DNA of 64,000 nt from Eutreptiella sp. 'Long Island Sound 2002' (taxonomy: Eukaryota > Euglenozoa > Euglenophyceae > Eutreptiales > Eutreptiaceae): the NCBI GenBank assembly GCA_964036045.1, contig OZ038389.1:35283412-35347411 (forward strand), given 5' to 3'. Positions within the stretch are counted from its first letter, which is position 1. Each line of letters begins with the position of its first letter. Under the pieces are notes generated by a model, which worked only from the letters and a program-made list of their open reading frames with translations, made no database searches and was not told the origin of the DNA. The translations under genes were made by a program, and so were the position numbers. This document shows positions 56,009 to 64,000 of this stretch, piece by piece.

Positions 56009-56935
56009 GCGAAGAAGATGACGGTAAAACGTAGAACACAGCCAAAGAGCGGGCGGGGAAGAGGTGGGACGACGAAGAACCGAGACGTTTTAGTTGCACG
56101 TCTCGTGTGAGCAAAGTTCAACGCTGGCACAAAGCAAGCACGAAACAAATCCTCAGTGGCCGGCCATAGGCTGTAGCGCGAACAGTGACAGCGACAAAGC
56201 AAGAGAAGTGTCTCATCAAGGGTCACAGGCTGAAGGCGCACGCATGTCTAGTCACTGGTGCTCCCCACGTGCTTTGGCTGCGGCTCAGCTTGCTAACCGA
56301 GGCAAAACAGCGGCGCCCTGCATGGGGCTGTAATCACTGGTGCACTGTACACCGGTCTTTGCTTAAACACTGTGCACATGGAGACAGGTTCACCCACTGT
56401 CACTGTCTCAGGCGCTGCATGCCCCGCCTTTCATTGTTTCACTTTTATGCACTAGACTAACGGCAACGTAACACTCCACAGAGCCCGGTCGGATAATTGC
56501 ACGTATCTGACGGCGGTTTCAGGATCCGGGCAGACCACACTTACCCTGCTTTCCCCCACGAATCCAGGCGTGGAGGAGGTGGAGGGGGAACACTCGGTAT
56601 AGCCGAAACTTGTCCCAACACCGCAGAAACTGTGGTTTCCACCAACCTACCGGGTAGCCTTTCAAGATCAGGTTCCACACCAAAGATCGCAGGTTAGTGA
56701 TCAAATCGTCTGCTCACCAGGCGTACCAAATACTTTTAGTGAAGAGAGCTGGGAGTTGCGAACGCCACACGTACCGAGCATTGGGGGAGGCCGGATGTAT
56801 CCATTTGAGGTGTTCCCCGTGTAGGGCCTCCTCTAGTGTGCGGGAGGCGCCTTTACGGAGGAGGGAGAGGAGGTGCCCCTAGAAGTGACACGAAATAGCC
56901 CCTTCGCCCCAAACAACTACAGAGTCATGGACCTC

Positions 56936-57992
56936 CCACTTCAAAGCAATGCCGTAGGTGCTCCGCAGGAGTGCGGCGATACAGAAACGCACAGTGGGCA
57001 GGATATCCTCAGGAATATTCGCAAAAATAATGTACAGGTTGTCTCGGTATCTGCTGAGCAAGACAAAGGGGAGATTTTCATCATCGGATGAGAGGGCATC
57101 CAGTGGTGCGTCCCATGGGGGGGGCTGCAGAATTTCGCCCACCACTCCAGCGACAGGGTTATAGCACTTCAGAAAATCTCCAACCCTCCCTCGTTGCACT
57201 GCTGGGGTATGCCGCACAATGGTGTGCAGGCGCCCGCATGGGGCGCCGTCCCAGGGGGCGGTATTCGCGAGCATGACAACGTGGGATGCAATTTGAATGG
57301 TGCCTAGGAGCCGGTCCACCGGCGCCCACCAGCCCCGGAAACCGTGTTCATTCAAGTCGTGCTCAGTGACTAACCGCGCATTGGGGGATGTCATGAGCAG
57401 CCCATGGTGCAGCATAGACGAGGCCACGGACGGGGCCATGGTCCAGTCGCAGGGCCCTGTAAGAACCACTTGCGCCGTGGGGCGCGCGGGGAGGTAGGGC
57501 GGGCAAAGTTCGCTCCACGCAGGGGGGGGATTATCAACCACAGACTGCCACGCTTCCTCGGCAAGCCCCGTAGAGGCAGAGTCGAATAGGTGACGTTCCC
57601 TCCACATAGCCCAGAGTTCGGCCGCTTGGGCGGAAATAAATCCCCCGATGGGCACACCTTTGCCCCCTTGGGCCAGCACCACACCACCGGCTGTAAAAAG
57701 AACATTTTGGTCTAGGTCAAAGTCTAAGAAGCGCATGATTGCGGCTTCTTCTACCACCAGGAATGACTGTGCTGCTGAGGTGCCTACTCGGTCTAGGTGT
57801 TTGCTTTCACGGGAAATGGAGAACGCGGCGTGTTTAGTGCGTGGTTTAGCGCACATACGTCGCATAGCCCAGCGGGCTGCTTATTTCACTTCCTCAGCCG
57901 GTATCTCCCAAAACATATCGGCCATGTCTTCTTCAGCAAAAATCGTTAGTTCCGGGACGGCACCCATGCGTTGTGCAGCGTGGACCTGATCC
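56936..57992 (-). pseudogene. Reverse transcriptase segment of copy 2
   Basis: Same RT motifs as copy 1 (EEDMADMFWEIP, GVPIGGFISAQ, YRDN) and continuous into the C-terminal segment. One Gln codon is TAA here (57890) and another stop ends the frame at 56879. The frame upstream of the deletion does not join cleanly in every frame, so no full protein is made. Confidence 0.7.
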
Positions 57993-58584
57993 CAACATTC
58001 TTCATGATCATCTCTGTCGGGGTAAGCGGGGAGGCTCCCACGGACACGCACGCCATAGAGTCGCCGGAGAACTCTGTAGTCGGTGAACTCCAAGGGGAAA
58101 TATGCAGAGAGCATGAAACGCCGAGCGTGTCCACCAACGCATTTTCCCAGCCCCCATTGAACCTCATCATACGCCTGGGGTTGCCGCCGCGCAGGGATAG
58201 CTTCCGGTAGTTCTCCATGACAGCAAGGCTGTCATTAGAAATAGCATCCACAGTTCCGGGGGACCATCCGTTAGACAGCGCGAAGTAAGGCCACAAGCGC
58301 TTAATCGAGCGGTCCGGGCGGAAAGCAGGTTCGGCATACCAGGACTCCTGGCCGTTCTGATCTTGTTGGGACAGTTCGGCCTGAGCATCTTGCGGGTCTA
58401 GAGGAAGGGACGAAGGAGACAGCACAGGCTGACGCTTAGTCGAGGCTGCGGTCGATTCGGCTGCCTGATCAACAGAGCATTGTTCGTGGCGGCGTACTTG
58501 GTCCAGAGCAACAGACAGGTCGTCAGCTACATGCCGAAAATGCTGGAGCGTGCAGGTTTGGCGTTGCAAATTCGCAAGCTGCAT
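57993..58584 (-). pseudogene. Polyprotein N-terminal fragment of copy 2
   Basis: Matches 53866-53257. It has a Tyr codon where copy 1 has the TAG stop (near 58290), showing that the copy 1 stop is a later mutation. The small deletion at 58640 removes copy 1's start region (MDPAPADG), leaving MQLANLQRQTC as the first Met. Confidence 0.65.
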
Positions 58585-59006
58585 GTGTATAGCGTCGCGT
58601 ACCGCAGGATCTACATCTATGAGTAAGTCATCAAAGAGCGCGAAACACTGACGCCGTCAGCAGGGGCTGGATCCATGGCTCAGGCAAGGGAAAGAATAAT
58701 CCAGACAAAAGGCCGAAACGTGGTAGCTTGGTATCGAAGATAGAATGCTCGAAAAACCAAAGACGAAAGACGAAGCGAATGTGGAATTGATTGCGAGTAT
58801 TGCGAGTATTCCACCGTGCACCAAAGTGGCGTAACGGCGGAACGGTAAAACGTACCTCAGCGTGCTCCTCACGCCTGCGCTGGTGCTTGGCCGCTAGGTA
58901 GTACAGCAGGTGAAGACACAAAGGAGGCAGACGAGGAAGCGCACTCTTGGTTGGCATGTGCGACCGTAGGATCGGGGTGTTGCCCAGCATCGGGTGGGTT
59001 AGCTTG

Positions 59007-59387
59007 TGGGATGCAGCGTTCTAGGGCGTGGTACGGAACCCCTAGTTAGAACGCAATTTCTGGAACACCCACCTACCCTCAATTTTGGGGCAAACCACCT
59101 AAAAAAATGGATTCAGCACCCTCAAAAACCCCCCATCCCCTTTCTTTCCCCACATAACCCTCATTGTAGGGATGGTTTTTTGGGGGGGGGTCAAAGAGTT
59201 AGAGCACAGTTAGAACAGAGTTAGAACACAGTTAGAGCACCTTGCTCTAACTAGTCATCGCGCTAGTTATCGCGCGATAACTCAGTTATCGCGTAGTTAT
59301 CGCGTGTAATTATCGCGCACCCCTCCTCCCTCCCTCCCTAGGACAAACAACACAAAACACTTGGCACAAAGCATGTGTGGTCGTTTT
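59007..59387. repeat. GCGATAAC palindromic array, left block
   Basis: GTTAGAGCACAGTTAGAAC units (59195-59240) lead into TAGTTATCGCG and CGCGATAAC repeats up to 59326. They include the perfect 16-bp palindrome GTTATCGCGCGATAAC at 59266-59281. It lies just beyond the transposase stop and may be the 3' terminal or subterminal repeat of that element. 59007-59190 is otherwise unremarkable. Confidence 0.7.
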
Positions 59388-61110
59388 TCATACAAAGTCA
59401 TCAATGTCTGAGGCCTTGGCTGCCTCCAGTCCCAAAAGCCCTTGCTCCAGGGCGTTCATGGACATGCAATGGTGCATGTGGCGGAGGGACACACTTGGCC
59501 TCACCAAGGACCAACCCTTAAAACAATTTTTGAGCCTCCTTTTGTAAGGCCCATGCCGATACTCCGTTGGGATGGAGGAAAACTGAAAAATGTTCCTCCA
59601 TTTCTCGGCAAAAAAGGTGGAATGTGCCAAGCACCAATGGATCCACCTGGTGAAGGACCAACCTGAGTCTCCCCACGCTTTTGAAAATTTTGTGGTCAAC
59701 GCACGGTGGCGTTCCACTTGGGTTAGAGTGTACAACTCCCTCACCCTCCAAAGCTCATACAAACCCTCAATGCATTTCACCATGACATGCACAACAACCC
59801 ATAACATAGGTCCCCCAGGGGTCCTCACTGTGGGGACATGCTCTTTGAGGCAATCCACAAATTGCCTTTGGAAGGGGGGGGGGGGTTAGGAAAACTTTGG
59901 TGCTTGTTAGATCGAAATCTTTTTCTGTGGCCCTTGAGGCCGAAGGGAGGCGTTCCCTCAGAGGGATGCCTGAGGTCTCATCCTTGAGGGCTGGTTTGAA
60001 GGCCTGCAAAGCTGCAAGAGCTTGGGCCTTACCAGGGGTACCAGGCGGGAGGGCCTGAAGGGTGGTCTCAATGCGCTTTGCAATGCCGTTTAGGATGCGG
60101 CATGCTGCATGTTGGTAGTCCCCCGGCCGCCTATCAGGGGTCACACTTCTCAAGAATGCCCCCCATCTTGAGGTGGACTCCACCCCCCTTTGCTCAACCA
60201 TCCCATTGGGGTCTTTGCACAACCAACACTTAGACCCAGCCCCCCCCATTGCTTGCATCCCCTTCCCATCCCCTGTCAAAATGACAGTGCAAGTCAAAAA
60301 TTGGTTTTGAAAGAGGACAACGTCCTCTTCCACATCCCTCACCTCTTGGTTGAGGTTGGCGGAGATGTCCAGGCTTCTCAAAAAAGCCTGTTCATCCCCG
60401 CCATCCATGCATAACCATGAGGCCCATAGCTTCACCTTCGAAGCATATTTTGCCCCCCCCCATACATTAACCCATACATCCGCACGGGTAGAGGATGCCT
60501 TCCACAAGGAAGTCGCATCAACTGAAATAACAACAATGGCAACGCCACTAGGGGGGGGTTTCCCGATAACTCGGGCCATAGATATTGCATTTTGCACAAT
60601 TGATTGCAAAGGCACATGGGCAGCTGCCCTATTGCTGCCTGTGGTAGACTTTACAATGGTTGTTTGGGGAAAGTAGGGCATGATCCGTTGCCGAACGGTC
60701 CTTAGGTCCCGTTGTGTGCAACGGCGGGGCATTCGCAAAAGGGCCCGTTGGGAGAGATGCATGCTGCATGCCATGCGTAGCATGCTCAGGGCCTCATGCT
60801 CCTGAGCTGTTAATGCAAGATGGCCGCCAAGTGGGCCAGACAGGGCAGTGCACGCCCCACCACTTAAACAAACTTCTCCTTTGGTGTTGGTGCCACACAC
60901 AACGTTTGGGTCACCCAATAGAACTCGCACCAGCCGCTGAACCGCCTTCAAACGCCGCCGCCGGGCCTTGGGGCACTGCAGATCGGTGTACCGCCGGAGG
61001 TTAGCTGTGTTGAGAGCCCGCAGGGCCTCATTGACAGCACTATCCATGAAGAATAAGAGGACCTGGGCACGAAATGAGGGAGGGTTTTGAAGCAAGGGCC
61101 CAAAAAACAC
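59388..61110 (-). CDS. DDE-type transposase, frameshifted
   Basis: Minus strand. The frame from 61110 (or the ATG at 61047, MDSAVNEALRALNTANLRRY, after a possible acceptor GTGCCCAG) runs to 59880, where a run of about 10 C/G shifts it into the frame ending at 59388 (ASDIDDFV). Domains in order: Arg-rich helical N-terminus, then ISVDATSLWKASSTRADVW (first Asp), TVILTGDGKGMQ (second Asp), a KCWLC zinc-type pair, and after the shift WSFTRWIHWCLAH, FSSIPTEYRHGPYKRRLKN (candidate final Glu). This layout resembles Plavaka/KDZ-like RNase-H-fold transposases of algae and fungi. It moves DNA by cut and paste. The shift lies in a homopolymer, so it may be a sequencing error rather than decay. Confidence 0.6.
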
Positions 61111-61117
61111 ACGCGAT

Positions 61118-61434
61118 AACCCACGCGATAACCCCCGCGATAACTAGGTTATCGCGCGATAACCCCCGCAATAACCCCCCGCGATAACTAGTTAGAGCGC
61201 GATAACCCCCCGCGATAACTAGTTAGAGCACCCACATATCGCGCGATAACCCCCGCGATAACTAGTTAGAGCAGGGGTTAGTGCGCACTAACTGGAGGGG
61301 TTAGAGCAAGCGTTGGGCACCCTAAAACCTTCACAAATGTTGATTTTGCACCCAAGAAACCTTGGAGATGTCAACAATGTGCAGGCACGGGGCACAATCA
61401 CAAATTCAAATCAGTCAAATGGACATGTTTCGGG
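61118..61434. repeat. GCGATAAC/GTTAGAGC array, middle block
   Basis: At least eight GCGATAAC units with CTAGTTAGAGC spacers lie between 61118 and 61290, upstream of the transposase frame and downstream of the dioxygenase frame. By analogy with 63379-63563 they may lie in an intron. Confidence 0.75.
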
Positions 61435-62184
61435 CTAGTTGCCGCTCCTCGGCTGAAAGAGTACACAATGACAAACCATGGTGGGCATCCCACCAAAGCA
61501 GAAAAAATAGAAACAATGAACAACAATCGAATCACAAATTACACTAGCTGGAGGGGTTAGAGTAAGCATTGGGCACCCTAAAACCCATGGACACCAGCTG
61601 CTGCCGCCACAGAGGCGTGCAGTGCAGAACCCCCCCCCCGCACTAAAAAAAAACACGCTCCATCGCTCGCCCTCCCATGGCAATGGAGCGTGTAGTGCCC
61701 TGGTGTTGAACAACACCGGGGCTTGGGGGGTGGCGGTGCATGCCCAACCCTCCACCGCCCTACCCTTGCACACACGGGTGTGCCGCTTTTTTTCCCTCAT
61801 GGAGGGATTCAGCAGGCCACCACTCTCCACCCAAAACTCACCCCCCGTGAAAGACCCCACACACACAATAAGCGCCATGGGCGCCCCATCCCGCAAATGG
61901 GAGTGGAGGCCCATGGTGTCCGTCCCTTGGGGGCGAACAACTTGGATGCTACACCATGTGAACCATGGTGGAGCATTGGAGGTGCAATACCCATTGAGGT
62001 CTGCAACCAAGGGGGTGAGGGCAGGCCTGAGGGTAGCAGCGGCCATGTGGGTCGCCCTAAAATTAGAGGGGTTGGGGTTTCCACTTCCCACGAGGCCGAA
62101 GTGGCACATGTCCACTTGGGCCCCATATCGCTCCTCCCCACGAAAAATGCCCTTGGGCAACCCCTTAGCAAACCCACGAGTCAT
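61435..62184 (-). CDS. 2-oxoglutarate/Fe(II) dioxygenase-like protein (TET/JBP-like candidate)
   Basis: Minus strand, starting at an ATG at 62184 that overlaps the previous stop as ATGA. The middle reads TDTMGLHSHLRDGAPMALI, then CVGSFTGGEFWVESGG, and later FNTRALHAPLPWEGERWSVFFF. This is the double-stranded beta-helix pattern of 2OG oxygenases: proximal His, FxGG turn, distal His, and an Arg nine residues later for 2-oxoglutarate. The usual HxD is not clean: I see H-S-H-L-R-D, so the iron site may be altered. The conserved part ends near residue 180. The last 70 codons are Cys-rich and probably intronic. Similar domains accompany KDZ transposons in fungi and algae and oxidise methyl-pyrimidines. 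The substrate here is unknown. Confidence 0.5.
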   Translation of the reverse strand: MTRGFAKGLPKGIFRGEERYGAQVDMCHFGLVGSGNPNPSNFRATHMAAATLRPALTPLVADLNGYCTSNAPPWFTWCSIQVVRPQGTDTMGLHSHLRDGAPMALIVCVGSFTGGEFWVESGGLLNPSMREKKRHTRVCKGRAVEGWACTATPQAPVLFNTRALHAPLPWEGERWSVFFFSAGGGFCTARLCGGSSWCPWVLGCPMLTLTPPASVICDSIVVHCFYFFCFGGMPTMVCHCVLFQPRSGN

Positions 62185-62993
62185 TGGCTCCCACTCCTAC
62201 TCCCGCTACCCTGACTCTGCACCCCTTGCGGCGCCAGCCCCTGCTGGGCGGTGAAGGAGGCACTGAGGGTGGAGGTGAGGCTGCGCACCTGCGCCTCAGC
62301 CACCCCCAAGCGCTGCTGGAGGTCATCCCCCCTCCTCCGCTGCCCCTCCACCTCCACCCTCAGCTGGGCCGCCTCCATCTCCGCCTTCCGCCTCCCCTCC
62401 TGCGCCTCCCTCAGGGCCTCCCTCATCGCCTCCACCTCCTCCCCCCTCTTGGCGGCCAGGTTGAGGGCCTGGTCCAGGGCACGCTGGGTGTTGCCATGGG
62501 CCTTTTCGGCCTTCGCCAAGGCCGACTTGTGGTCGGCCGACCGACCCTTGGCCAGTGCGGCCTCGACCCCCGTGGCGGCCGCCTGCTCCACCAAAACCTG
62601 GCAAGCGTCCGTCACGTGGGTGGCCACACTGGCCCCCAAGGCCTCCACATCCGGGGCCTCATGGGGGGGCTGGGCCGCCGCCACCTTTGCCACCTTCGAT
62701 GGCTTGGGGGAGGGCTTGGGGGCGGGGGTTTGGCCCTTACCCCTAAGGGGGGGGGGGGGCATCCGGCTCAACCACCACCACGTCAGGTCCCCGCTTTGTC
62801 TGCTTTCCCGGCCTTCCCCCCTTGGGTGCATACTGCCGAACCCAATCGGCAGTGGCGTCCACCACAGAAGGGGGGGGGTCATACCCACCAACCTGGTGGA
62901 TGTCCCCCCCCCTGTGCAGCTTCTGCCACACTTCCCTCCCCGTATACTCCCCCCCCCCACAAAAAACACACCCTCAAAAGGAAATAAGATTTC
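62181..62993 (-). CDS. Long coiled-coil region of the cassette gene
   Basis: Minus strand. After homopolymer-related frame breaks at about 62750 and 62940 (frames reading VWQKLHRGGDIHQVGGYD, then VVDATADWVRQYAPKGG), the main frame runs PAPKPSPKPSKVAKVAAAQP into a 150-residue Ala/Glu/Arg-rich helix (AEKAHGNTQRALDQALNLAAK, EEVEAMREALREAQEGRRKAE, QRLGVAEAQVRSLTSTLS). It ends SRSGSQ-stop at 62181. Its TGA overlaps the ATG of the dioxygenase frame. It is probably part of the same gene as the exon to its right. Function unknown; the helix may mediate oligomerisation. Confidence 0.5.
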   Translation of the reverse strand, partial: EILFPFEGVFFVGGGSIRGGKCGRSCTGGGTSTRLVGMTPPLLWWTPLPIGFGSMHPRGEGRESRQSGDLTWWWLSRMPPPPLRGKGQTPAPKPSPKPSKVAKVAAAQPPHEAPDVEALGASVATHVTDACQVLVEQAAATGVEAALAKGRSADHKSALAKAEKAHGNTQRALDQALNLAAKRGEEVEAMREALREAQEGRRKAEMEAAQLRVEVEGQRRRGDDLQQRLGVAEAQVRSLTSTLSASFTAQQGLAPQGVQSQGSGSRSGSQ

Positions 62994-63378
62994 CTTTGGG
63001 GGGATCGCTCATCCCAAACAAACACAAAAAAGCCGCAACTGTTTCCCCCTCTGCGGCATTCGGCCACTTGGCCGTTTCCCCCCCAACCCACACATAGGAG
63101 GGGAGGGTGAGGTTGGTCTTCCTCTCCACCCCCCCCTCCTTCTCGGTGATGGTGACCTGCCGGTACCATCCCGTCCCCCCCATCCTGCAGGCCTCATCCC
63201 CAGGCTCCCCCCACCGCCACGACGCCCCCTCCGGCAGCCTCTTCTCCCCCTCCAGCTCCACCCGGGCCGCCACCGGCTTGGCGGGCCGTGCCCCTGCTGC
63301 TTCTGCTGCTCCTCCTGCTGCCTCGGCTGCCTCGGCGTCGTCCTTGACGAAGATACGGGGCAGCTGCAAGATGGTAGC
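62994..63378 (-). CDS. Middle exon of the cassette gene
   Basis: Minus strand exon starting after TTTTTTTCAG|GCTACC at 63378, phase 0, continuing ILQLPRIFVKDDAEAAEAAGG, an Ala-rich linker, then GTGWYRQVTITEKEGG, WVGGETAKWPNAAEGE and FGMSDPPKGNLISF. The frame then breaks near a short A/T stretch at about 62985 and continues in the next region. It is globular-looking with Trp and Gly turns. Family not recognised. Confidence 0.5.
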
Positions 63379-63563
63379 CTGAAAAAAACAAAAGAAACAA
63401 AAAAAAACACGGGATAGCCCGCGCGATAACCCCGCGATAACTAGTTAGAGCGCGATAACCTAGCGCGATAATTAGGTAGAGCACCTAGTTAGAACGCGAT
63501 AACCTAGCGCGATAACTAGTTAAAGCAGGGGTTAGAGCAGGCCGTTGTGGGAAGTTTTCACAC
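63379..63563 (-). other. 185-bp intron filled with GCGATAAC palindromic repeats
   Basis: Donor CACCAG|GTGTGA and acceptor TTTTGTTTTTTTCAG|GCTACC on the minus strand, phase 0 on both sides. About 120 of its 185 bases are CGCGATAAC/CTAGTTAGAGC units, the same motif as the arrays at 59.2 and 61.1-61.3 kb. Confidence 0.7.
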
Positions 63564-64000
63564 CTGGTGACATGGACACATGCCTTGGCCCTCCTTCTTG
63601 GCGTCGTCCAGCACCAGGTTCAGCCTCCGCAGCCACACGAAGTCAGTGACGGCCGCATACTCCCCCACTTGCCGCCACTCCACCACCTGGGCCACCCCCT
63701 CGACCTCAGGGGCCACCCTTGCCACTCCCCCATACAACCCCCTCCTCACCACCAAAATGGTGCCCGCCGGCACCTCAATCCCAACATGCCCTTGCAGGGC
63801 GGGCCAGGGCAGTGCCTCCCCATGGCACACCTTGGCCAAGGGGCACTGATCGGGGTGGCCTGCGACCGCCCTCGCCTCCTCATTAGTGAGGGGGGCAATC
63901 ACCTCCCTCCCATTCCCCCACCCCGACAACAAAAAATGCCCGGTGATTGTTCCCACCGGGAGCAAGCACTGAGCAGATTGCTCAATGCTGACCCCGTTGG
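63564..64000 (-). CDS. Exon of the cassette gene, running off the window
   Basis: Minus-strand frame, open from the right edge to the donor at 63564. It reads LLPVGTITGHFLLSGWGNG, VIAPLTNEEARAVAGHPDQC, ALPWPALQGHVGIEVPAGTI and ends GMCPCHQ before the splice site. It has an all-beta-looking composition with several Gly, Trp and Cys. Family not recognised. The 5' part of the gene is beyond base 64000. Confidence 0.5.

Larger units (their letters stand above)
48196..56113 (-). mobile_element. Penelope-like retroelement, copy 1 (full length, inverted RT segment)
   Basis: About 7.9 kb, oriented to the minus strand. Its 3' end (48196-48607) is directly repeated at 56114-56481, where the upstream copy 2 ends, so the two insertions are head-to-tail. 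From 5' to 3' it carries a leader with an 8-bp-stem hairpin (CGAGACGT/ACGTCTCG, 56105-56081), a SAP-like protein (56008-54134), and a polyprotein frame from 53941 with a GIY-YIG-like domain and then reverse transcriptase. The segment 49620-51118 is inverted relative to the rest. Comparison with copy 2 shows it once read in the same direction. At least two in-frame stops and one frameshift break the polyprotein. RT with GIY-YIG plus tandem, partly truncated copies is the signature of Penelope-like elements. Confidence 0.7.
56114..59006 (-). mobile_element. Penelope-like retroelement, copy 2 (5'-truncated, internally deleted)
   Basis: Built from three collinear blocks in minus orientation: 59006-57993 (matches 54271-53257), 57992-56936 (matches the RT segment 50071-51118 in natural orientation), and 56935-56114 (matches 49619-48196 minus the 558-bp segment). 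The whole GIY-YIG region and the N-terminal half of RT are deleted at 57992/57993. The 5' end is cut inside ORF1. Its 3' end abuts copy 1's 5' end. Target-primed reverse transcription typically leaves such 5'-truncated tandem copies. Confidence 0.72.

Overview
The window reads as nuclear DNA of a unicellular eukaryote, most likely an alga or another protist. Recognisable proteins are split by GT-AG introns with pyrimidine-rich acceptors. Coding exons are islands in long non-coding stretches full of homopolymer C and G runs, trinucleotide microsatellites and dispersed repeats. I cannot name the species: the gene types and transposons would fit a dinoflagellate, a prasinophyte green alga or a similar lineage. 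Many reading-frame breaks fall in C/G homopolymers, so some may be sequence errors.

0-13.9 kb: a terminal exon of a gene entering from the left (686-1048, +), a (CAC)n block, several dispersed repeat families, and a clear single-domain cyclophilin (8587-9174, +). 13.9-22.9 kb: one six-exon gene (+) for a type II membrane glycosyltransferase of the core-2/I-branching (GT14) family. Its 380-residue frame runs through all six exons, and a small 9-bp-duplicating element sits in its last intron. 23-28 kb: mostly non-coding, with a (CAA)n array and one minus-strand exon for a single-pass membrane protein.

28.4-32.0 kb: a complete non-autonomous LTR retrotransposon on the minus strand, with 216/217-bp LTRs, a 4-bp CATA duplication and a purine tract. 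Its primer-binding site is a 12-nt perfect complement of its own LTR, which suggests Tf1-like self-priming. Inside is an array of about 14 hairpin repeats. 32-48 kb: decayed transposon sequence, a minus-strand gene with two resolved exons (42872-42514 and 38140-37889) that hosts a 1.7-kb inverted-repeat element in its intron, an acidic-tailed coiled-coil exon (45.0-45.3 kb), and a candidate multi-exon gene (46.4-47.9 kb).

48.2-59.0 kb: two head-to-tail copies of one retroelement, both pointing to the minus strand. It encodes a SAP-like/basic protein, then a polyprotein with an upstream GIY-YIG-type endonuclease and an unusual reverse transcriptase (Y-R-D-N box, about 150-residue insertion). 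I read it as Penelope-like. Copy 1 carries an internal inversion of the reverse transcriptase, and copy 2 is 5'-truncated and internally deleted. Both are broken. The two copies together reveal the ancestral order.

59.0-64.0 kb: a minus-strand cassette continuing off the right edge. It holds a spliced N-terminal region, a coiled-coil region whose stop overlaps the next start (ATGA), a 2-oxoglutarate/Fe(II) dioxygenase-like region, and a frameshifted DDE-type transposase. Arrays of a palindromic GCGATAAC motif lie in an intron and between or beside the coding blocks. The pairing of a transposase with a TET/JBP-like dioxygenase recalls the KDZ transposons.
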